Shown here in pieces: positions 6,790 to 12,981 of a stretch of DNA of 12,981 nucleotides. The stretch covers positions 1 through 12,981 of the forward strand of contig SFEK01000052.1 of NCBI GenBank assembly GCA_004557285.1. The letters run 5' to 3'. Position numbers and translations under genes: made by a program. The notes under the pieces are model-generated. The model did not search any database. It saw nothing but the letters and a program-made list of their open reading frames with translations, and was not told the DNA's origin. Numbering within the stretch: position 1 is the first letter of the stretch; each line of letters starts with the position of its first letter. This stretch comes from Bacteroidales bacterium. Its GTDB lineage: Bacteria > Bacteroidota > Bacteroidia > Bacteroidales > Bacteroidaceae.

Positions 6790-8088
6790 ATGACCTACGA
6801 AGAGACACTTGACTATCTGTATGGCAGCGTGCCCATGTTTCAGAAGACTGGGGCAACGGCATTTCATGAGGGATTGCACAACACCTTGTGTCTGGATGAG
6901 CATTTTGGACATCCTCACAGGAAATATCCCTGCATACATATTGCCGGCACCAACGGCAAGGGCTCGTGTTCTCACTCGTTGGCCTCGATATTGCAAGAGG
7001 CGGGATATAAAGTGGGGCTTTATACCTCGCCTCATTTGCGTGATTTCAGAGAGCGCATCAGGGTGAACGGTGTCTGCATAGACAAGGACTATGTGACAAG
7101 ATTTGTGGAGAATGAAAGGGCGTTTTTCGAACCGCTGCGGCCCAGTTTCTTTGAACTGACCACGGCCATGGCTTTCAACTATTTCGCCGAGCAACAGGTG
7201 GATGTTGCTGTCGTCGAAGTGGGATTGGGAGGACGGCTCGACTGCACCAATATCATCACCCCCATCCTTTCCGTCATCACCAACATCAGCATTGACCACA
7301 CCCAATTCTTGGGCGACACCCGTGCCAAAATTGCCCGAGAGAAAGCAGGTATCATGAAGACGGGCATACCTGCCGTAGTGGGTGAAACCGATGAAGAAAC
7401 ACGGCCCGTGTTTGAGGAAACGGCCAGCAGGCTCAACGTCAAGGTGTGCTTTGCACAGGATGCACCACAGGTGCTCAATGCTTCTATCCTCAGGCAAGGT
7501 GGAATGTACTATGAGACAAGGGATTATGGCATGCTCTACGGCGAACTGGGTGGCCTATACCAAGCCAAGAACATGAACACTATTCTCCATGCCGTGGCCA
7601 TGCTCAACCGGGGTGGACAACTGCGCATAACCCGCCAGCAGGTGGCCGACGGATTGGCTCACGTCACCGCCAACACGCATCTTGAAGGCCGCTGGCAACG
7701 CATGAGAGAACAACCGATGGTGATCTGTGACACAGGGCACAACGTGGGGGGATGGCAATACCTGAGCCACCAAATCAGACAGCAGGCAGAAAACCACAAA
7801 CAGCTGAGAGTGGTTTTCGGTATGGTGGACGACAAGGACATCCACACCGTCATGACCATGCTGCCCAAAGATGCCGTGTATTATTTTACCAAAGCCGACT
7901 GCCAAAGAGCCATCGACCAAGACAAACTGATGGAAATTGCGGAAACACTTCACCTGAGGGGCAACGGCTATCGCAACGTGAAGGAGGCCTACCGACAGGC
8001 ATTAGTCGATGCCGATGAAAACGATTTCATTTTCGTGGGCGGAAGCAGCTATATTGTAGCTGATTTCCTCTGTATTGGAAATATTTAA
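6790..8088 (+). CDS. folC: bifunctional folylpolyglutamate synthase/dihydrofolate synthase FolC
   Basis: FolC joins L-glutamate to dihydropteroate and then to folates, using ATP, in the cytoplasm. The 432-residue product has the Mur-ligase-like fold signature of the family. The P-loop AGTNGKGS is at 52-59, the folate/omega loop GLYTSPHLRDFRERI follows, then FFELTTAMAF, VVEVGLGGRLDCTN and NISIDHTQFLGDT with the metal and ATP contacts. The C-terminal domain contains ICDTGHNVGGW and ends in a typical FVGGSSYIVADFL. The length is normal and all family motifs are in place. It lies 47 bp after dnaJ on the same strand. Nothing like a GC-rich terminator follows it; the next gene has its own promoter at 8117. 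Whether the protein does both reactions cannot be read from the sequence. Confidence 0.95.
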   Translation: MTYEETLDYLYGSVPMFQKTGATAFHEGLHNTLCLDEHFGHPHRKYPCIHIAGTNGKGSCSHSLASILQEAGYKVGLYTSPHLRDFRERIRVNGVCIDKDYVTRFVENERAFFEPLRPSFFELTTAMAFNYFAEQQVDVAVVEVGLGGRLDCTNIITPILSVITNISIDHTQFLGDTRAKIAREKAGIMKTGIPAVVGETDEETRPVFEETASRLNVKVCFAQDAPQVLNASILRQGGMYYETRDYGMLYGELGGLYQAKNMNTILHAVAMLNRGGQLRITRQQVADGLAHVTANTHLEGRWQRMREQPMVICDTGHNVGGWQYLSHQIRQQAENHKQLRVVFGMVDDKDIHTVMTMLPKDAVYYFTKADCQRAIDQDKLMEIAETLHLRGNGYRNVKEAYRQALVDADENDFIFVGGSSYIVADFLCIGNI

Positions 8089-8116
8089 CAAAAAACGCCA
8101 TTTTTCAACGGTTTCA

Positions 8117-8148
8117 TTTGCTATTCTCAACTTTTTTAGTTTACTTTG
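8117..8148 (+). promoter_or_regulatory. promoter of the galM-galK operon
   Basis: TTTG at 8117-8120, a 20-bp spacer and TTACTTTG at 8141-8148 match the Bacteroidetes promoter pattern with one deviation in the -7 box. The -7 box ends 34 nt before the ATG at 8182, a distance shared with the promoters of the sensor-regulator and of the lipoprotein epimerase. Confidence 0.6.
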
Positions 8149-8181
8149 CATGAAAGTTTATAACTAAAACAAGTGCCTATC

Positions 8182-9270
8182 ATGAATACCAATGAAACTA
8201 ATAATCTATGCGGATTGAAGAGAGAAGATTTTCAATCCGTAGTCAATGGGAAAAATACTGATCTTTTTATTCTGAAGAACAAATGGGGAAACGAAGTGGC
8301 CATCACCAACTATGGGGGTGCCATCGTGGCCATCATGGTGCCCGACCGCAACGGCAACTATGCCAACGTGATTCAGGGGCACGACACGATACAGAACGTA
8401 GTCAACAGCGAAGAACGTTATCTGTCGAGACTCGTGGGGCGCTTTGCCAACCGCATCAAAGAGGGCAAATTCCAACTCAACGGCAAACAGTATCAGTTGC
8501 CTATCAACAACGGACCCAATGCGCTGCATGGCGGTAAGGAGGGTTTCAACGCCAAGGTGTGGGATGCACTCATGATGAACGAGCAGACATTGATTCTCAA
8601 TTATGTTTCTTCTTACGGCGAGGAGGGATTCACAGGTGAAGTGAAAGTGACCGTGGATTACACCTTCAACGATGACAACGAACTGGTGATTGAATACTTG
8701 GCCACGACCAACAAAAAAACCATCATCAACCTGACGAGCCACGGCTATTTCAGTCTGGCAGGCATCGCCAACCCCACACCCACCGTTGACGACCTGATGT
8801 GCGAAATCAATGCCGACTTTTATCTCCCCATCGACAACACCAGCATTCCTACCGGCGAAATACGTCTGGTGGAAAACACACCTTTCGACTTCAGAAAACC
8901 CAAAGCCGTGGGAGCCGACATCAATGCCGACCATGAACAAATCAAAAACGGCAACGGCTATGACCATTGCTATGTGCTGAACAAAAAGGAAGAAGGTGAA
9001 CTGAGCTTTGCCGCCAAAGTGACCGAACCAAACAGCGGAAGAACCATGGAGGTCTATACCACAGAACCAGGCATGCAGTTTTATACCAAAAACTCGGCCA
9101 AAGGCACCATTGGGCAACATGGGGCAACATTCCCCAAAAGAAGTGCCGTGTGCTTTGAGGCGCAACATTTCCCCGATTCGCCCAACCGTCCGTACTTCCC
9201 CTCAGTCGTGCTGCGCCCGGGTGAACAATACAAACAAAAAACGATTTACAAATTTGGAGTAGATAAATAA
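8182..9270 (+). CDS. galM: aldose 1-epimerase (galactose mutarotase), cytoplasmic
   Basis: GalM interconverts alpha- and beta-galactose so that galactokinase receives the alpha anomer. The 362-residue product has no signal peptide and so should be cytoplasmic. Family landmarks are GRFANRI (86-92), NALHGG with His116, NLTSHGYFSL with catalytic His187, GYDHCY with the conserved Asp, and CFEAQHFPDSPN carrying the catalytic-base glutamate. The second motif deviates slightly from the common NHSYFNL form, which the neighbouring lipoprotein paralogue retains. ATG at 8182 is preferred over an in-frame GTG at 8173 because the initiator matches the promoter spacing. It is followed by galK after only 9 bp, so the two form an operon. 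Activity on galactose rather than another hexose is inferred from the neighbours. Confidence 0.93.
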   Translation: MNTNETNNLCGLKREDFQSVVNGKNTDLFILKNKWGNEVAITNYGGAIVAIMVPDRNGNYANVIQGHDTIQNVVNSEERYLSRLVGRFANRIKEGKFQLNGKQYQLPINNGPNALHGGKEGFNAKVWDALMMNEQTLILNYVSSYGEEGFTGEVKVTVDYTFNDDNELVIEYLATTNKKTIINLTSHGYFSLAGIANPTPTVDDLMCEINADFYLPIDNTSIPTGEIRLVENTPFDFRKPKAVGADINADHEQIKNGNGYDHCYVLNKKEEGELSFAAKVTEPNSGRTMEVYTTEPGMQFYTKNSAKGTIGQHGATFPKRSAVCFEAQHFPDSPNRPYFPSVVLRPGEQYKQKTIYKFGVDK

Positions 9271-9279
9271 CATAACACT

Positions 9280-10443
9280 ATGGATATCGAATATGTAAGA
9301 AGCCGTTTTATCAAGCACTTTGACGGTAAAACAGGCAGCGTTTATACCTCGCCAGGACGTATAAACCTTATTGGAGAACATACTGACTATAATGGTGGCT
9401 TTGTTTTTCCCGGAGCCATTGACAAAGGGATAACCGCAGAGGTGCGCCCCAATGGCACCGATACCGTGATGCTTTATTCCATCGACCTGAAAGACCGGGT
9501 GGAATTTAAGTTGAACGATCCTGTGCCGCCAACCACCAGCTGGGCACGATACATCTATGGCGTGGTGCAGGAATCCAAGAAACGTGGCGTTGAGGTGAAA
9601 GGCTTCAACGCTGCCTTTGCCGGTGATGTGCCACTGGGGGCTGGCATGTCGTCGTCGGCGGCGTTGGAAAGTTGCTTTGCCTATGCCTTGAACAACCTTT
9701 TTGGCGGCAACAAACTGAGCCAATGGGACTTGGTGCTCATCGGACAAGCCACTGAACACAACTACTGCGGAGTGAAATGCGGCATCATGGACCAGTTTGC
9801 CAGTGTATTTGGGAAAAATGGCATGTTGATGCGGCTCGACTGCAACTCGCGCGAACATGCTTACTTCCCCTTTGACTCTCAGGGGTATCGCCTCGTGTTG
9901 CTCGACTCTGTGGTGAAACACGAACTGGCTTCTTCGGCTTATAACGACCGCCGGGCCAACTGTGAGCATGTGGTGGCTGCCTTGAAAAGGAAATATCCCG
10001 AAAAGGACATCAAAACATTGAGGGATGCTGACTGGGAAATGCTGGAGAGTGTCAAAACTGACATCAGCGAAGAGGACAGGAAACGTGCCGCCTATGTGCT
10101 GGCCGAAAAAGACAGGGTGCTGGCGGTGTGCGAAGCATTGAACCATGGCGACTATGAAACGGTGGGCAAGAAAATGTATGAGACCCACGAGGGATTAAGC
10201 AAAGCGTATGAGGTGTCGTGCCCTGAACTTGATTTCCTCAACGATGTGGCCAAGGCGTGCGGCGTGACAGGTAGCCGCATGATGGGCGGCGGCTTTGGTG
10301 GCTGCACCATCAATCTCGTGAAGGACGAACTGTACGACTCGTTTGTCAACAAGGCCAAAACAGACTACTATGCCAAATTCAATAAAGCACTCAAAGTGTA
10401 TGACATCGTCATCAGCGATGGCGCACACAAAATTTGCGACTAA
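9280..10443 (+). CDS. galK: galactokinase GalK
   Basis: Galactokinase phosphorylates alpha-D-galactose with ATP to galactose 1-phosphate, the committed step of the Leloir pathway. The 387-residue protein is a complete GHMP kinase. The galactokinase signature GRINLIGEHTDYNGG is at 26-40, the ATP-binding loop PLGAGMSSSAALE at 118-130, and the catalytic aspartate Asp171 sits in CGIMDQFAS. The third GHMP motif SRMMGGGFGGCTINL lies near the C-terminus. Length is normal and no key residue is missing. It begins 9 bp after galM. No intrinsic terminator follows; instead the palindromic promoter region at 10496-10558 separates it from the next epimerase gene. galT and galE are not nearby. Confidence 0.96.
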   Translation: MDIEYVRSRFIKHFDGKTGSVYTSPGRINLIGEHTDYNGGFVFPGAIDKGITAEVRPNGTDTVMLYSIDLKDRVEFKLNDPVPPTTSWARYIYGVVQESKKRGVEVKGFNAAFAGDVPLGAGMSSSAALESCFAYALNNLFGGNKLSQWDLVLIGQATEHNYCGVKCGIMDQFASVFGKNGMLMRLDCNSREHAYFPFDSQGYRLVLLDSVVKHELASSAYNDRRANCEHVVAALKRKYPEKDIKTLRDADWEMLESVKTDISEEDRKRAAYVLAEKDRVLAVCEALNHGDYETVGKKMYETHEGLSKAYEVSCPELDFLNDVAKACGVTGSRMMGGGFGGCTINLVKDELYDSFVNKAKTDYYAKFNKALKVYDIVISDGAHKICD

Positions 10444-10503
10444 ATCCCACCATAACCACAGATGAGCATGGGGTTTATAGGCTATATTGCAGTTAAATGG
10501 TGT

Positions 10504-10534
10504 TAAAAGTACAAATACTTTGCTTAATAACAAA
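10504..10534 (-). promoter_or_regulatory. possible opposing promoter, antisense to the galK end
   Basis: The palindrome also presents a promoter on the minus strand: TTTG (10534-10531), a 19-bp spacer and TACTTTTA (10511-10504). It would start transcription near 10497, toward the 3' end of galK. It may simply be a by-product of the symmetry. Confidence 0.3.
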
Positions 10535-10551
10535 ATTTTGTTGTACTTTTA
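10519..10551 (+). promoter_or_regulatory. promoter of the lipoprotein epimerase-transporter unit
   Basis: TTTG at 10519-10522, a 21-bp spacer and TACTTTTA at 10544-10551 form a Bacteroidetes-like promoter with one mismatch in the -7 box. The -7 box ends 34 nt before the ATG at 10586, like the other promoters here. The -33 box lies in the centre of the palindrome and the -7 box in its right arm. Confidence 0.5.
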
Positions 10552-10585
10552 CACCATTAAACAAACTTGAACCAAAACAGATTGT

Positions 10586-11752
10586 ATGAAGAACATTTCA
10601 TTGAGCATAATTGGTGTGGGTCTGGTGATGACCGCATTGACAGCCTGCTCAGACAAGACTGATGCCATCATGATTGCAGGAAGGCCACAGGCTGCTGCAT
10701 TTGATACCATCATCAATCAAAAGAAAGTGACGCTCTATACCATCAAAAACAACAAGGGTATGGAAGTGGATGTAACCAATTTCGGTGGCCGCGTGGTGAG
10801 TATCATCGTGCCCGACAAAGAGGGAAAACCCACCGATGTGGTACTGGGCTTTGACAACGTGGCACAATATGCTGACAGTGTCAACTCGCCAAGTGATTTC
10901 GGAGCGGCTATCGGCAGATATGCCAACCGCATCAACAAGGGGCGCATCACCATTGACGGCAACACCATTCAATTGCCCACCAACAACTTTGGCCATTGTC
11001 TGCATGGCGGATTTGCCGGCTGGCAATATCAGGTGTATGAGGCCAAGCAGGAAAACGACTCTACCCTCTTGCTGACCATGAAATCGGCCGACGGCGACTC
11101 CAATTTCCCTGGCAATGTGACCGCCACCGTCACTTATACGGTGAAAGCTGACAACAGTCTTGACATCAGCTATCGTGGCACCACCGACAAAAAGACGGTG
11201 CTCAACATGACCAACCACTCTTATTTCAATCTTAATGGTGATGCCAACACCAAGGTGGACAACTGTCTGCTGATGATCAACGCCGACAACTACACACCTT
11301 CTGACACCACCTACATGACAACGGGCGAAGTGGCTCCCGTTGAAAACACACCGATGGACTTCAGAACACCTACGGCCATTGGCAAGGATGTGGAAAACTT
11401 TAATTTCGCACAGGTGAAAAATGCCAATGGCTTTGACCACAACTGGTGTCTGAATACTTATGTGGGCGGTAAGGGCGACGACACCCAAGTAGCGGCAAGC
11501 TTGTATTCTCCAGTGACTGGCATCAAACTTGAAGTGTTTACCAATGAGCCTGGCATACAGGTATATACTGGCAATTTCTTAAACGGAACATTGAAGGGAA
11601 AATATGGCATTACCTACGGTCAACGGACAGGGTGCTGTCTGGAAACACAAAAATATCCCGACTCGCCCAACAAGCCGCAATGGGCATCGCCTTTCCTCGC
11701 ACCGGGTGAAGAATATTATTCGCATTGCATTTATAAATTTTCCATCGAATAG
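10586..11752 (+). CDS. aldose 1-epimerase (galactose mutarotase), lipoprotein form
   Basis: This is a second GalM-family enzyme of 388 residues, with a lipoprotein signal peptide: a hydrophobic stretch from residue 4 and lipobox LTAC with Cys21. It should be anchored outside the cytoplasm; whether in the inner or outer membrane is not clear from CSDKTD after the cleavage site. The enzyme core is complete: GRYANRI (110-116), CLHGG with His140, NMTNHSYFNL with the catalytic His, GFDHNW with the conserved Asp, and CLETQKYPDSPN with the catalytic glutamate. It is a paralogue of the cytoplasmic galM 2.4 kb upstream but clearly divergent, so not a recent duplication. It lies 80 bp before the sugar symporter and probably shares its transcript. 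The likely role, inferred from this position, is to equilibrate sugar anomers before uptake. Confidence 0.92.
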   Translation: MKNISLSIIGVGLVMTALTACSDKTDAIMIAGRPQAAAFDTIINQKKVTLYTIKNNKGMEVDVTNFGGRVVSIIVPDKEGKPTDVVLGFDNVAQYADSVNSPSDFGAAIGRYANRINKGRITIDGNTIQLPTNNFGHCLHGGFAGWQYQVYEAKQENDSTLLLTMKSADGDSNFPGNVTATVTYTVKADNSLDISYRGTTDKKTVLNMTNHSYFNLNGDANTKVDNCLLMINADNYTPSDTTYMTTGEVAPVENTPMDFRTPTAIGKDVENFNFAQVKNANGFDHNWCLNTYVGGKGDDTQVAASLYSPVTGIKLEVFTNEPGIQVYTGNFLNGTLKGKYGITYGQRTGCCLETQKYPDSPNKPQWASPFLAPGEEYYSHCIYKFSIE

Positions 11753-11832
11753 CACCAAGCTGAAGGTCTCGATATGAATGATGGATAGAAAGAACAATAC
11801 TGATTACTAACCCCAATAATACGTAACAACAA

Positions 11833-12981
11833 ATGAAAGTATTAGAAGCATTGCAAAACAATGGATTCGAAGCTATTGACTATATTGTCTTTGGCGTTTA
11901 CATTATTATTCTCGTGGGCATGGGAATTTTTCTCTCACGAGGGAAAAAAGGTGAAGAAAAATCTTCTACCGACTATTTCTTGGCGGGCAACACCCTCACC
12001 TGGTGGGCTGTGGGTGCTTCATTGATTGCAGCCAACATCTCTGCCGAACAGTTTATTGGTATGTCTGGTTCGGCTTTCGCCTCTGGCATCGCCCAAGCTG
12101 CCTACGAATTGATGGCTGCTGCCACCCTGCTTGTGGTGGGCAAGTTCTTGCTGCCGTTGATGATTGAAAAGAAAATTTTCACCATTCCACAATTCCTCCG
12201 CGAACGTTACAACTGGGGGGTGGGTCTGGCTTTCTCTCTGCTGTGGCTGTTCCTCTACATTTTCGTCAACCTCACTTCTGTAGCTTGGCTTGGTGCTTTG
12301 GCCATACAGCAGATTTTGGGCTTGCCCACTGATATGACGTTCTGCTTTGCAGGAATAGAAATCGACCAGGTGCGCATGGTGATTATCATCACCTTGTTTG
12401 TCATCGCGGGTGTCTATTCAATCTATGGCGGTTTGGCATCAGTGGCATGGACCGATGTGATGCAGGTGACATTCCTCGTTGGCGGTGGCTTGATTACGGC
12501 TTACGCTGCCCTGTATGTCATCGGTGCAGAGGTGTGGAACTGTGGTCCTATAGAGGCATTGGGCAACATTTACCAATGGTGCATCGACCAGCCTGCTGAC
12601 AAGCACTTCAACCTTGTGGTGACGCGCAACGAAGAGATGTATCCCGTCATCAATGGTGTGGTGGAAAATGGTATTACCATCCAAAAAGAAGACCCGTTCT
12701 TCACCAACCCAGGCATCGTGTTGATATTCGGTGCGCTATGGCTTACCAATATGGGCTACTGGGGCTTCAACCAGTATATCATCCAGAAAGGTTTGGCGGC
12801 CAAGTCGCTTGCTGAGGCCAAGAAGGGCATGATATTCGCTGCATTCCTGAAGATTTTGATTCCATTTATCGTCTGTATCCCCGGTGTTTGTGCTTTCTTC
12901 ATCATCAATGGCGATGTAAATGGTGTAGCGGTATTCGACATGCTGAAAGACCAGTTGCACGGCAGCATTACCCGCTCTGAC
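11833..12981 (+). CDS. sodium/sugar symporter of the SLC5 (vSGLT) family, incomplete at the window end
   Basis: The frame is open from ATG at 11833 to the last base (383 codons, no stop), so the C-terminal part lies outside the window. It closely follows the Vibrio sodium/galactose transporter vSGLT as I recall it. Examples are DYFLAG (47-52), WWAVGASLIAANISAEQFIG (57-76), YIFVNLTSV, YSIYGGLASVAWTDV and YWGFNQYIIQ (309-318). Residues matching the vSGLT sugar site are Gln73, Glu92, Asn306, Tyr309 and Lys340; the serine at vSGLT position 91 is Ala95 here. Several hydrophobic helices are evident. Compared with vSGLT, about 42 extra residues lie in the loop at roughly 237-293. It should import galactose or glucose with sodium across the inner membrane. 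It is preceded by the lipoprotein epimerase with no promoter or terminator visible in the 80-bp gap. Confidence 0.93.
   Translation, partial: MKVLEALQNNGFEAIDYIVFGVYIIILVGMGIFLSRGKKGEEKSSTDYFLAGNTLTWWAVGASLIAANISAEQFIGMSGSAFASGIAQAAYELMAAATLLVVGKFLLPLMIEKKIFTIPQFLRERYNWGVGLAFSLLWLFLYIFVNLTSVAWLGALAIQQILGLPTDMTFCFAGIEIDQVRMVIIITLFVIAGVYSIYGGLASVAWTDVMQVTFLVGGGLITAYAALYVIGAEVWNCGPIEALGNIYQWCIDQPADKHFNLVVTRNEEMYPVINGVVENGITIQKEDPFFTNPGIVLIFGALWLTNMGYWGFNQYIIQKGLAAKSLAEAKKGMIFAAFLKILIPFIVCIPGVCAFFIINGDVNGVAVFDMLKDQLHGSITRSD

Larger units (their letters stand above)
10496..10558. repeat. large imperfect inverted repeat with a nested palindrome
   Basis: The left arm AATGGTGTTAAAAGTACAA (10496-10514) pairs with the right arm TTGTACTTTTACACCATT (10541-10558) over 18 bp with a single bulged base. 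A perfect 14-bp palindrome, AACAAAATTTTGTT (10529-10542), sits between and slightly overlaps the right arm. No T-run follows the right arm, so it is not an intrinsic terminator. The promoter of the next gene is embedded in it, so an operator or a bidirectional promoter is more likely. Confidence 0.85.

Noticed and set aside
8089..8116. Terminator after folC formed by an A-run and T-run around CGCC
   Set aside because: The only pairing is A with T over a few bases, with no GC stem; it is not a credible intrinsic terminator.
8206..10188. Two long minus-strand open frames opposite galM and galK (8206-9168 and 9202-10188)
   Set aside because: They lie opposite well-supported enzymes whose motifs are complete, and they show no recognisable domain, start signal or promoter.

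Overview
The window looks like a chromosomal segment of a Bacteroidales bacterium, most likely a Prevotellaceae member. Four things point there: promoters of the Bacteroidetes type (a TTTG-like -33 box, a spacer of about 20 bp and a TAnnTTTG-like -7 box), a one-polypeptide sensor/response-regulator/AraC protein, an SGLT-type sugar transporter beside galK and galM, and the gene order ABC-F / grpE / dnaJ. The genus is an inference from these traits; no search was run.

Layout. Positions 1-672 hold no convincing intact gene. There is an N-terminally truncated SLOG (YspA/DprA-like) gene remnant at 176-490, flanked by two tetranucleotide tracts in inverted orientation (64-84 and 571-596), then a strong rho-independent terminator (628-661). 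On the minus strand, 673-2907 encodes a sensor-regulator with a periplasmic sugar-binding-like domain, one membrane helix, a histidine-kinase dimerisation helix, a receiver and an AraC DNA-binding domain. It has no ATPase (HATPase_c) domain. A divergent promoter region (2908-3200) separates it from a plus-strand housekeeping block: an ABC-F ATPase (3201-4814), grpE (4912-5517), dnaJ (5573-6742) and folC (6790-8088).

The right part is a galactose locus. A promoter at 8117-8148 drives a cytoplasmic aldose 1-epimerase (8182-9270) and galactokinase galK (9280-10443). A second transcription unit starts inside a large palindrome (10496-10558) and encodes a lipoprotein aldose 1-epimerase (10586-11752) and a sodium/sugar symporter of the vSGLT type (11833 to the window end, incomplete). 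Together these genes would interconvert the anomers of galactose outside the cytoplasm, import the sugar, interconvert anomers again inside and phosphorylate it. galT and galE are not in the window.

The observations most worth following are the sensor-regulator that lost its kinase catalytic domain; the ABC-F protein in which every defect falls in one of its two composite ATP sites; the palindromic back-to-back promoters between galK and the second epimerase gene; the 21-bp intergenic repeat present twice; and the inverted tetranucleotide tracts around the SLOG remnant. No mobile element, CRISPR array, tRNA or rRNA was recognised.
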